Assembly: GCF_934636505.1 (NCBI RefSeq)
Contig: NZ_CAKUAL010000031.1
Location: 1 to 23,946 of the forward strand
DNA: 23,946 bases
Reading direction: 5' to 3'
Origin: an uncultured Ellagibacter sp.
GTDB taxonomy: Bacteria; Actinomycetota; Coriobacteriia; Coriobacteriales; Eggerthellaceae
In this document: in pieces, positions 5,964 through 13,557 of the stretch
Position numbering within the stretch: the first letter of the stretch is position 1
Layout of the letters: the number at the start of each line of letters is the position of its first letter
Notes under the pieces: model-generated
What the model was told of the DNA's origin: nothing
The model's database searches: none
What the model saw: the letters and a program-made list of their open reading frames with translations, nothing else
Program-made: the position numbers and the translations under genes

Positions 5964-6929
5964 GTGAGCGAAATGACAAGCGAATATCGGCACACACCGG
6001 TCCTGCTCGCCGAGTGCCTCGAACAACTTACACTACAAACACAGCACACGTTCGTGGACGCCACGCTCGGCGGGGCAGGGCATTCCTTCGAAGTCGCGAA
6101 GCGGCTTGGGCACGAGGGGACGCTCATCGGTATCGACCAAGACGAAGTGGCGCTCGCCGCCGCTCGCAAGAAGCTTGGGTCGCTGCCGGAGCAAACTCGC
6201 CCCGCGCTCGAATTGCTTCACGGCAACTTCGGGGAACTCGATGGACTTCTCACCTCTGCCGAGGTGCCCGGAATCGACGCTATCCTGTTCGATCTCGGCG
6301 TTTCCTCCGTGCAGATCGATACGCCGTCACGCGGCTTCTCCTTCAAAGAAGAAGCCCCCCTTGACATGCGGATGGATCCGAGTACACAAACTCAAACCGC
6401 AGCAGAGATCGTCAACACCTACAACGCAGCAGATCTCACTCGGATAATCCGCGCCTATTCGGATGAGAAGTGGGCATCGAGAATCGCCGACTTCATCGTG
6501 CGCGAGCGCGAGAAGGAGCCGTTCGAGACCAGCGGGCAGCTGGTGGAGGTCATCAAGGCCGCCATCCCCGCTTCGGCCAGACGTGCAGGCGGGCATCCCG
6601 CGAAGCGAACCTTCCAGGCACTTCGGATTGAAGTCAACTCGGAGCTGGATGTGCTGCGTCGAGGTTTGGACGCCGCCATTCGCTGGCTGAATCCGAAAGG
6701 CAGGATAGCCGTCATCAGCTATCACTCGCTGGAAGACAGGATTGTGAAGGACACGTTTGCCTCGATGGCGAACCGGTGCACTTGCCCGCCGGACCTGCCG
6801 GTCTGCGTGTGCGGGAAAGAGCCGATACTCAAGGTTGTCACGCGGAAGCCCATACTTCCGACGCCTGAGGAGATAGAGAGCAATCCTCGGGCCCGCAGCG
6901 CGAAGCTACGCGTCGCGCAGAAGCTCTAA
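5964..6929 (+). CDS. rsmH: 16S rRNA (cytosine(1402)-N(4))-methyltransferase
   Basis: RsmH (MraW) transfers a methyl group from S-adenosylmethionine to N4 of C1402 in the ribosomal P site. The 321-residue length is typical. Visible motifs: HTPVLLAECLE (10-20), the SAM-binding loop VDATLGGAGHS (31-41), LFDLGVSSVQID with RGFSF, PLDMRMD, HPAKRTFQALRIEVN, and SYHSLEDRIVKD, plus a late cysteine cluster (CTCPPDLPVCVCG) and a basic tail. The start is GTG 5964, with GGAG six bases upstream. An in-frame ATG three codons later is possible. The first third uses more AT-rich codons (TTA, CTA, ACA) than its neighbours. Confidence 0.96.
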   Translation: MSEMTSEYRHTPVLLAECLEQLTLQTQHTFVDATLGGAGHSFEVAKRLGHEGTLIGIDQDEVALAAARKKLGSLPEQTRPALELLHGNFGELDGLLTSAEVPGIDAILFDLGVSSVQIDTPSRGFSFKEEAPLDMRMDPSTQTQTAAEIVNTYNAADLTRIIRAYSDEKWASRIADFIVREREKEPFETSGQLVEVIKAAIPASARRAGGHPAKRTFQALRIEVNSELDVLRRGLDAAIRWLNPKGRIAVISYHSLEDRIVKDTFASMANRCTCPPDLPVCVCGKEPILKVVTRKPILPTPEEIESNPRARSAKLRVAQKL

Positions 6930-6944
6930 CCGAATAGCGAACCC

Positions 6945-6968
6945 ACGTCGCCCCTTCGGGGGCGTCGT
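6945..6968 (+). other. UUCG-capped hairpin between rsmH and ftsL
   Basis: CGCCCC (6949-6954), TTCG, GGGGCG (6959-6964) is a very stable tetraloop hairpin. The stem extends by ACG/CGT across one T-T mismatch. No T tract follows, so it is not a standard terminator. It may protect or punctuate the polycistronic mRNA. Confidence 0.6.
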
Positions 6969-7007
6969 TGCCTGAAATGCCGATTAAACGAAAGAAAGGG
7001 GTGGGGC

Positions 7008-7463
7008 ATGAGCGCTGTTCCTGCATATACGCGCGCCGCAGAGCGAGTGCCCGAGCGTTATCCTGAACGCCCCCGCATCTCTGTCGTTCCTGGTGGCAAG
7101 CCCCATGTCGAGACGCTTTCTCCGGCTATCATCGCGCTCGCCCGGGTGGTGGCGGTAGCCCTTGTGGTGCTTGCGCTCGTGGCCTTCGCCCGCATCGCGC
7201 TTACTGCCGCTGCTGTCAACGTCGAAATCGAGTCGAAGAGCTACGACAGCCTTATCGACACCGCGCGCTCCGAGGGCAGCTCCCTCGAGGTGGCGCAGAG
7301 CAGTCTTTCCAATCCGTCCCGCATCAAATCCGAGGCGACCGCCCTTGGCATGGCTGCGCCCGAGTCGACCAGCAAAATCGTGCTGCCCGAAGACATCGTC
7401 GCGACCGACGGCTCGGGCAATCTCTCGCTTTCCCAGAGTCTGGCCGCCGCCGCGCGGAGCTAG
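7008..7463 (+). CDS. ftsL: Division protein FtsL-like, single-pass membrane protein
   Basis: The 151-residue protein has a cytoplasmic N-terminus (1-37, Arg/Pro-rich), one membrane helix (about 38-68) and an extracytoplasmic segment with helix-prone sequence (72-102). This is followed by NPSRIKSEATALGMAAPES, a motif common in FtsL/DivIC-like proteins. FtsL forms a complex with FtsQ and its DivIC-type partner and activates FtsW-FtsI. Sequence conservation is poor in this family, so the call rests on topology plus its place between rsmH and ftsI. ATG 7008 follows AAAGGGGTGGGG. Eight bases separate its stop from ftsI. Confidence 0.8.
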   Translation: MSAVPAYTRAAERVPERYPERPRISVVPGGKPHVETLSPAIIALARVVAVALVVLALVAFARIALTAAAVNVEIESKSYDSLIDTARSEGSSLEVAQSSLSNPSRIKSEATALGMAAPESTSKIVLPEDIVATDGSGNLSLSQSLAAAARS

Positions 7464-7472
7464 CGGGCGGAT

Positions 7473-9509
7473 ATGACCGACCGCAGACGCGACATGCGCG
7501 ACGGGGATTATCCCCGCAGGCGCGAAGGGGGGAGAGCGAATACTTCTCGCAGCGAGGGGCGATCGTCCCGCACTCGCTCGCAGGGCAGGGGCACCTCCCG
7601 TCCGAGCGAGCGCTCGCGTCGCGGGTCTTCCCCATCACGCACGCAGCGACCATCGCGCGAGGCGGGCTCGTCGCGAGCAGCCCGCGACGCGAGGGGTTCG
7701 CGCAGCCCCCGCGATGAGCGCGCCTCTCGCGGGGCGGCTTCTTCTCAAAGCACGCTTTCCAACATCATTGGCGCTGTTGGTGTCGTCGGCGGCTCCATTG
7801 GGAGAGCGGTTGGCGGCGCTGCCGAGCGCATCAACTCAAGCCATACCGCCGAGAGGGTGAATTCGAACCGTCCCTTCGTCCTTCTGCTTATCTTTGCCGC
7901 CATCGCCGCAATTTTCTTCCTGCGCTTGGGATATCTCCAGGTCATCGAGTCGGCCCATTATTCGGCGATGGCCGAAGAGGCGCGCACGATCTCGTTCACC
8001 ACCACACCCCACCGAGGCACGATCTACGATCGCAACGGTACGGTGCTCGCGAAGAGCGTCGACGCGACGACGATCTATGCGAACCCCGCCGAGGTCACCG
8101 ACGCGGCGGCGGAGGCGCAGGCCATCGCCAACGTGCTCGGGGGCGACGCGTCGACGTACCGGGAACTGCTCTCGAAGGAGTCCATCACCTTCGTCTACGT
8201 GAAGCGCCAGGCGGATGTCGATGCCGCCGCCGAGGTGAAGAAGCTTGCCCTCGATGGCGTCTACTTCATCGCCGACACGCGGCGCGAATACCCCTGCGGC
8301 CAGATCGGCGGCCAGGTTATCGGCTACTGCAATGTCGACGGCGAGGGCATCACGGGCCTCGAGCTGCAATACAACGACATTCTTTCCGGCACGCCGGGCA
8401 CCTACACCGCCGAGCGCGGGGAAAACGGCCTTCCCATCCCCGGCGGTGTCAAGGAGGAGACGCCTGCGGTCGACGGCCAGGACATCATGATCTCGATCGA
8501 CATCGAGCTGCAGGAATATGTGGAGAACCGCGTCGCCGAGGCCGCCGAGGACATGACCGCCGCTGGCGGCTCCTCGGTCGTGATGGACGCGGGCACGGGC
8601 GAAATCTATGCCATCGCCTCGCTGCCCTACATGGACCCCTCCGACATGACGAGCGCGAAATCTAGCTCCGACCAGGTAAAACCAATTACGCAGGCCTTCG
8701 AGCCGGGCTCGGTGTTCAAGACGGTGTCGGCGACGACCATCTTGGAAGAGGGAGCGATGACGCCTGACGACACGCTCTTCTGCCCCGCGGTGATCGAGGC
8801 CGACGGCTACAAGGTCTCCGACGCGCACGAGCGCTCCGACCAGACCTTCTCGTTCCGCCAAATCCTCGACCAGTCCTCAAACGTCGGCATCTCGCTTTCG
8901 GTGCAGAAGATGACTGACGGGTTTACCAAGCTCTACGAGCATATCCAGAAGTACAACCTCTGCGAGAAGACGGGCGTCGACTACCCGGGCGAGGCTTCGG
9001 GCACGCTTCAGCCGCTCGAGAACTGGGCCACGATCACAGGGTGGAACGTGAGCTTCGGGCAGGGCGTCGCGGTGACGCCGCTCCAGCTCGTGCGCTTCTA
9101 CGGGGCGCTTGCCAACGACGGGGTCGAGGTGACGCCTCACTTCTTGGTGAGCAAGCCGCAGACAGGCGAGGTGCCTACCTACGATACCGAGGACGTGATT
9201 GAGAACAAGGCTGCCATCCCGACCATCACCGACATGCTGAAAACGGTGGTCACCGATGGTACGGGCAAGAATGCCCAGATAGAGGGCTACTCGGTGGCGG
9301 GCAAGACCTCGACTGCGGAAATCGCGGAGGGCGGCGTGTACCGTCAAGGGGTCTACAACCTGTGTTTCGAGGGATTTTTGCCCGACTCGTCGAGCCAATT
9401 AGTTTGTTTTGTGGGACTCAACGAGGTCCCAAGCCAAGGAAACGTGTCGAATGTTTTTAAGGATATAATGGCCTTTGCCATCGATCGATACAAGATTCAG
9501 CCGGAGTGA
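7473..9509 (+). CDS. ftsI: Septal class B penicillin-binding protein (peptidoglycan D,D-transpeptidase)
   Basis: FtsI cross-links septal peptidoglycan together with FtsW. In 678 residues it has: an unusually long basic, disordered cytoplasmic tail (1-130; 27 Arg, 18 Ser and no Lys in the first 90), a membrane helix (about 134-153), the PBP dimerisation domain starting at RGTIYDRNG (181-189), and the transpeptidase domain. Active-site motifs are Ser413-x-x-Lys416 (EPGSVFKT), Ser468-Ser-Asn470 (DQSSN) and Lys611-Thr-Ser613 (VAGKTSTAEI). The third motif is normally KTG or KSG, so KTS is noteworthy. No PASTA domain is present. ATG 7473 follows a GGGCGG sequence. The last 30 codons are AT-rich and contain a possible internal promoter. 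Ten bases separate its stop from murE. Confidence 0.94.
   Translation: MTDRRRDMRDGDYPRRREGGRANTSRSEGRSSRTRSQGRGTSRPSERSRRGSSPSRTQRPSREAGSSRAARDARGSRSPRDERASRGAASSQSTLSNIIGAVGVVGGSIGRAVGGAAERINSSHTAERVNSNRPFVLLLIFAAIAAIFFLRLGYLQVIESAHYSAMAEEARTISFTTTPHRGTIYDRNGTVLAKSVDATTIYANPAEVTDAAAEAQAIANVLGGDASTYRELLSKESITFVYVKRQADVDAAAEVKKLALDGVYFIADTRREYPCGQIGGQVIGYCNVDGEGITGLELQYNDILSGTPGTYTAERGENGLPIPGGVKEETPAVDGQDIMISIDIELQEYVENRVAEAAEDMTAAGGSSVVMDAGTGEIYAIASLPYMDPSDMTSAKSSSDQVKPITQAFEPGSVFKTVSATTILEEGAMTPDDTLFCPAVIEADGYKVSDAHERSDQTFSFRQILDQSSNVGISLSVQKMTDGFTKLYEHIQKYNLCEKTGVDYPGEASGTLQPLENWATITGWNVSFGQGVAVTPLQLVRFYGALANDGVEVTPHFLVSKPQTGEVPTYDTEDVIENKAAIPTITDMLKTVVTDGTGKNAQIEGYSVAGKTSTAEIAEGGVYRQGVYNLCFEGFLPDSSSQLVCFVGLNEVPSQGNVSNVFKDIMAFAIDRYKIQPE
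9412..9469 (+). promoter_or_regulatory. Possible internal promoter and inverted repeat in the ftsI 3' end
   Basis: A perfect TATAAT (9464-9469) lies 50 bases before the murE start but lacks a clear -35. Upstream, TGGGAC (9412-9417) and GTCCCA (9426-9431) form an inverted repeat with an 8-base spacer. Codons here (TTA, GTT, TGT, TTT, CCA, ATA) differ from the rest of the gene, as if the DNA carries a second signal. Confidence 0.3.
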
Positions 9510-9519
9510 GGTAGACAAC

Positions 9520-11019
9520 ATGGCCAAAACGTGTGCGGATTTATTCGAAGGCTTCAATTGCACCATTCTCGGCAATCCATCTGAAGAGGTTTCGGGCATC
9601 GCCTATCGCTCCGATCGCGTGCAGCCCGGCGATGCGTTCTTCTGCATCGTGGGCCTCGCCGTTGACGGTCACTCCTTCGCGCAGGACGCAATCGACTGCG
9701 GTGCGAAGGTGCTCATCGTGGAGCGCAAGCTCTACCTGGCCGATGCGACCGACGTGACCGAGGTCGTCGTCGCCGACTCGCGCAAGGCGCTCGCTTATGC
9801 CGCCGCGCAGTTCTACGACAACCCCTCGCGAGCCTTCTCGCTTGTCGGCGTCACGGGGACCAACGGCAAGACCACCACGACCTACCTCGTCGAGCACATC
9901 GCGCGCATGGCGGGGAAGAAGACGGGCGTCATCGGCACCGTCGGAACAACCATCGGCGACGTGCACGAGAAGTCCGAGCACACCACTCCCGAGTCGAGCG
10001 ACTTACAGCACCTGTTTGCGCGCATGCGCGATGCGAAATGTGATTGCGTCGCCATGGAGGTCAGCTCCCATGCGCTCGATCTGTGCCGCACGTGGGACAC
10101 GCGTTTCTCGGTGACGGCGTTCACCAACCTGACGCAGGATCACCTCGACTACCACCACACGTTCGAGGCGTACTTCGAGGCGAAGGCCCTGCTCTTCTCT
10201 CACGATTATCCAGCTCGCCGCGTCATCTGCATCGACGACAAATGGGGCGCCGAGCTTAACCGCCGTTGCATGAAGGCGGGCGACATGGTGGTGACGACCG
10301 GCTTTGACGAGTCGGCGGCTATCCACCCCGTGAAGGTCGATTACGGCGTGGCAAGAACCGACGTCGTGCTGTCCGTTCGCGGCGAGGAAATCGCGTTCTC
10401 CTACCCGCTTGTCGGGCGCTTCAACGTTTCCAACATCATGACGGCGTTCGGCGTCGGTCTCATGCTGGGCATCCCTGCGGCCGATATCGCGAAATCGCTG
10501 GAGGACGCTACTCCCGTTCCCGGCCGCCTCGAGCGCGTGCGCACGCCCCATGACGGCGGCGTGTCGGTGTATGTCGACTACGCGCACACCCCCGATGCGC
10601 TTGAGAAGGCGCTCGGCTCCATCATGGCGCTCGGCCACGGCCGCACGATCGTCGTCTTCGGCTGCGGCGGCAACCGCGATGCGGGGAAGCGCCCGCTCAT
10701 GGGTAGGAAGGCCCTCGCTGCGGACTACGCCATCGTCACGAGCGACAACCCGCGCCACGAGAACCCCGACGCCATCATCGCCGACATCGTTGCCGGCATG
10801 GGCGATTCCCAGGACAAGTACGAAGTCGTGCCCGATCGCCGCAGCGCGATTCGCCGCGCAATCGAGCTTGCCGACGCGAACACGTCGGTTCTCATCGCTG
10901 GCAAGGGGCATGAGGATTACCAGCTCGTAGGCGACGAGGTCTTGTCCTTCGACGACCGCGTCGTTGCGCGCGAGGAACTTGAGCGCCGTTTTGCCGGCGC
11001 TGCAGCGGAGGCGAACTAG
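9520..11019 (+). CDS. murE: UDP-MurNAc-L-Ala-D-Glu ligase MurE, probably meso-diaminopimelate adding
   Basis: MurE adds the third amino acid of the stem peptide using ATP, in the cytoplasm. The 499-residue protein has the three Mur ligase domains: the N-terminal UDP-binding domain (1-105), the ATP-binding domain with GTNGKTTT (113-120), EVSSHALDL and the lysine region FEAKALLFS, and the C-terminal domain with YVDYAHTPDALE (351-362). DNPR at 409-412 (TSDNPRHENP) is the known signature for meso-diaminopimelate rather than lysine. I chose ATG 9520, eight bases after GAGGT; upstream in-frame codons overlap ftsI. It is followed by murF with one base between stop and start. Confidence 0.96.
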   Translation: MAKTCADLFEGFNCTILGNPSEEVSGIAYRSDRVQPGDAFFCIVGLAVDGHSFAQDAIDCGAKVLIVERKLYLADATDVTEVVVADSRKALAYAAAQFYDNPSRAFSLVGVTGTNGKTTTTYLVEHIARMAGKKTGVIGTVGTTIGDVHEKSEHTTPESSDLQHLFARMRDAKCDCVAMEVSSHALDLCRTWDTRFSVTAFTNLTQDHLDYHHTFEAYFEAKALLFSHDYPARRVICIDDKWGAELNRRCMKAGDMVVTTGFDESAAIHPVKVDYGVARTDVVLSVRGEEIAFSYPLVGRFNVSNIMTAFGVGLMLGIPAADIAKSLEDATPVPGRLERVRTPHDGGVSVYVDYAHTPDALEKALGSIMALGHGRTIVVFGCGGNRDAGKRPLMGRKALAADYAIVTSDNPRHENPDAIIADIVAGMGDSQDKYEVVPDRRSAIRRAIELADANTSVLIAGKGHEDYQLVGDEVLSFDDRVVAREELERRFAGAAAEAN

Positions 11020-11020
11020 C

Positions 11021-12490
11021 TTGCAACTTTCCGTAACCGAAATCGCAGAGGCGGTCTCTGCGCGCATTGTCGCGGCTCCGAACCCGGATGCTCAGATTGC
11101 GTCCGTCACGTGGGATTCCCGCACAGCGGGCGAGGGCTCGCTCTACGTCGCGCTCGCAGGTGAGCGAGTCGACGGACACGACTTTGTTCTCGCCGCCGTT
11201 TCCGCAGGCGCGCACTGCGTGCTCGTCACGCGGGCGCTTCCCGATGAGATGGTCGCCCGCGTGCAAGAACTCGGGGCGGCGATTCTGCTTGTGGATGACG
11301 CGCAGGAGGCCATCACCGACCTCGCCCGAGCGTGGCGCGGGCGTTTGCGCGGCCGCGTCGTGGGCCTGACCGGCTCGAACGGCAAGACGACCACCAAAAA
11401 CCTCGTGCGCGACGTGCTCGCCTGCGCGGGAAGCGTCACGGCTACGCGCGGCAACCAGAACAACGAACTCGGCGTGCCGAACACGCTGCTCGCCGCCGAT
11501 GCCGATACCCGCAACGTCGTGGTCGAGATGGGCATGCGCGGACTCGGGCAAATCGAGTCGCTGTGCTCATTCGTGCGCCCCGAGTGGGGAATCGTCACGC
11601 AAGTCGGCGAAAGCCACATCGAGCTGCTTGGCAGCCGTGAGAATATCGCGCGCGCCAAATCCGAGCTCATCGCCGCGCTTCCCGAAGGCGGCATCGCTTT
11701 CCTGAACGGTGCCGACGATATGTCGGACTTCGTGTGGGACAACGCTCGGGGAGCCGAGCGCGGAGTAAGCGCAGTGTGCTTCGACGGATCGGGAAACTAT
11801 TGCGAGGATGCGGCTTGCGGCTGGCGCGCGGGGCGTGCGGTTTGGGCGACTCATATCTCGCTCGACGATGCGGGCCGTGCCTCGTTTACCCTTTTCGCGC
11901 GCGGGTTCTCGGGCGATGCGGGATGCGAGAGCGCTACCTGCTCGCTTGCGCTCTCCGGCCTGCACAACGTCCACAACGCGTGCGCGGCGGCGGCGGTGGG
12001 CCTCGCTGCGGGGCTTTCCCTCGAGGTAATCGTCGAGGCGCTCGGCGCTGCCAAGCCCGAGTCGGGGCGTCAGGAGATGCTCGTGGCGCGCGGGGGCTTC
12101 ACGGTTGTGAACGATGCGTATAACGCGAACCCCGATTCCATGCGCGCGGCGCTCAATACTTTCGCCGCGATGCGCGTCGCGGGTTCCCGCATCGCCGTCC
12201 TCGGGGACATGGGCGAGCTGGGGGATTTCGGTCCTGCGGGCCATCGCGAGATGGGTGCTCTTGCGGCAGCGCTCGGCATCGATCGGCTCGTGAGCGTGGG
12301 TGATTTGGGATCCCTTATCGCCGAGGCCGCCGAAGAGGGCGGCATGCCCGAAGATCGTGTTTTCCGCACCGCTGACGCAGCGGGTGCGCTTGAAGTTGTG
12401 AAGGGGCTCGTCGGGCCAGGGGACGCGGTGCTCGTGAAGGCGTCGCATTCCGTTGGTCTCGAGAGGGTCGTTGAAGGATTGGTCGACTGA
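11021..12490 (+). CDS. murF: UDP-MurNAc-tripeptide D-alanyl-D-alanine ligase
   Basis: MurF attaches D-Ala-D-Ala to complete the UDP-MurNAc-pentapeptide. The inferred protein of 489 residues has a Mur ligase N-terminal domain with SVTWDSRTAGEGSLYVALAG (28-47), the ATP loop GSNGKTTTK (118-126), GNQNNELGVPNTLL, and a C-terminal domain with VNDAYNANPDSMRAAL and LGDMGELG. The start is inferred as TTG 11021, nine bases after GGAGG; it begins QLSVTEIAEAV, as MurF proteins do. No ATG fits well, and the frame upstream overlaps murE. Its stop overlaps the mraY start (TGATG). Confidence 0.94.
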   Translation: MQLSVTEIAEAVSARIVAAPNPDAQIASVTWDSRTAGEGSLYVALAGERVDGHDFVLAAVSAGAHCVLVTRALPDEMVARVQELGAAILLVDDAQEAITDLARAWRGRLRGRVVGLTGSNGKTTTKNLVRDVLACAGSVTATRGNQNNELGVPNTLLAADADTRNVVVEMGMRGLGQIESLCSFVRPEWGIVTQVGESHIELLGSRENIARAKSELIAALPEGGIAFLNGADDMSDFVWDNARGAERGVSAVCFDGSGNYCEDAACGWRAGRAVWATHISLDDAGRASFTLFARGFSGDAGCESATCSLALSGLHNVHNACAAAAVGLAAGLSLEVIVEALGAAKPESGRQEMLVARGGFTVVNDAYNANPDSMRAALNTFAAMRVAGSRIAVLGDMGELGDFGPAGHREMGALAAALGIDRLVSVGDLGSLIAEAAEEGGMPEDRVFRTADAAGALEVVKGLVGPGDAVLVKASHSVGLERVVEGLVD

Positions 12491-13527
12491 TGTTCAGCAT
12501 ATTCTCGCAATATCCCACGTTCGTCGTGTTCCTCGCCGTCGTGCTTTCCATTGTGATCACGATGGCGCTCATGCCTGCGTTTATTCGCGCGCTTCGCTCG
12601 TCGCACATCGGCCAGCAGGTTCGCGCGGACGGCCCCGAAAGCCACCTCGTGAAGCAGGGTACGCCGACGATGGGCGGACTTATCATGCTGATCGCAGTTG
12701 TGGCTACCGTGTTGCTCATCGGCATGCCCTCGCCCGAGACGTTCGCCCTCGTCATCGCGACGGTGCTTGCCGGCGCCCTCGGTCTTGCCGACGACGGCGA
12801 GAAGGTCGTGAAGGAACGCTCGCTCGGGCTTACCCCGAAGGCGAAGCTTATCGGGCAGTTCATCATCGCAACGGCGTTCTGCCTTGTCGCGGTGAACTTC
12901 CTCGGCATCGAGCCCACCGTTGACATCCCGTTTGTCGTGGACCTCGACTTCGGCATCCTGACCACGCAGATCGGGGACTTCTCCATCCCGTGGCTCTACC
13001 TTATCTTTGTGAACATCCTACTCGTAGGCATGTGCAACGCCGTGAACTTGACCGACGGTCTTGACGGTTTGGCCGCGGGCACGGTCATGATCGTTATGAT
13101 CGTCATGGCTGCGATTGCCTACCGTACCGACGCGCTCGACTCCGCCATCGTGGCCGGTGCGCTTGCCGGCGCATGCATCGGGTTTTTGTGGTTCAACTCC
13201 TATCCGGCCGACATCTTCATGGGCGACACCGGCTCGCTTGCGCTTGGCATGGCGCTCGGATGCTTGGCCGTCCTCACCAAGACCGAGTTCGTGTCGATCA
13301 TCATCGGCGGCCTGTTCGTCGCCGAGGCGCTCTCCGTCATGATCCAGGTGTTCTACTATAAGAAGACGCACAAGCGCATCTTCCTCATGGCGCCTTTGCA
13401 CCACCATTTCGAGAAGAAGGGGTGGAGCGAGACGAAGGTCGTCGTGCGCTTCTGGATCGTTTCGGGAGTTTTGGCGGCAATCGGCTTCTCGATCTACTTC
13501 GCCGAGTCCCTTGTGGCCGTGGCGTAG
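12490..13527 (+). CDS. mraY: Phospho-MurNAc-pentapeptide-transferase (lipid I synthase)
   Basis: MraY transfers phospho-MurNAc-pentapeptide to undecaprenyl phosphate at the inner face of the membrane, giving lipid I. The 345-residue protein has about ten hydrophobic segments. Catalytic and substrate motifs are all present: Asp101-Asp102 (LADDGEKVVKERSLGL), NAVNLTDGLDGLAAG (183-197), Asp246 in FMGDTGSLALG, and the PLHHHFEKKGWSE loop (302-314). ATG 12490 overlaps the murF stop by one base, so translation is probably coupled. Confidence 0.97.
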   Translation: MFSIFSQYPTFVVFLAVVLSIVITMALMPAFIRALRSSHIGQQVRADGPESHLVKQGTPTMGGLIMLIAVVATVLLIGMPSPETFALVIATVLAGALGLADDGEKVVKERSLGLTPKAKLIGQFIIATAFCLVAVNFLGIEPTVDIPFVVDLDFGILTTQIGDFSIPWLYLIFVNILLVGMCNAVNLTDGLDGLAAGTVMIVMIVMAAIAYRTDALDSAIVAGALAGACIGFLWFNSYPADIFMGDTGSLALGMALGCLAVLTKTEFVSIIIGGLFVAEALSVMIQVFYYKKTHKRIFLMAPLHHHFEKKGWSETKVVVRFWIVSGVLAAIGFSIYFAESLVAVA

Positions 13528-13557
13528 CGCATGCAGGTTTTCTCGGAAGGAACGTCC

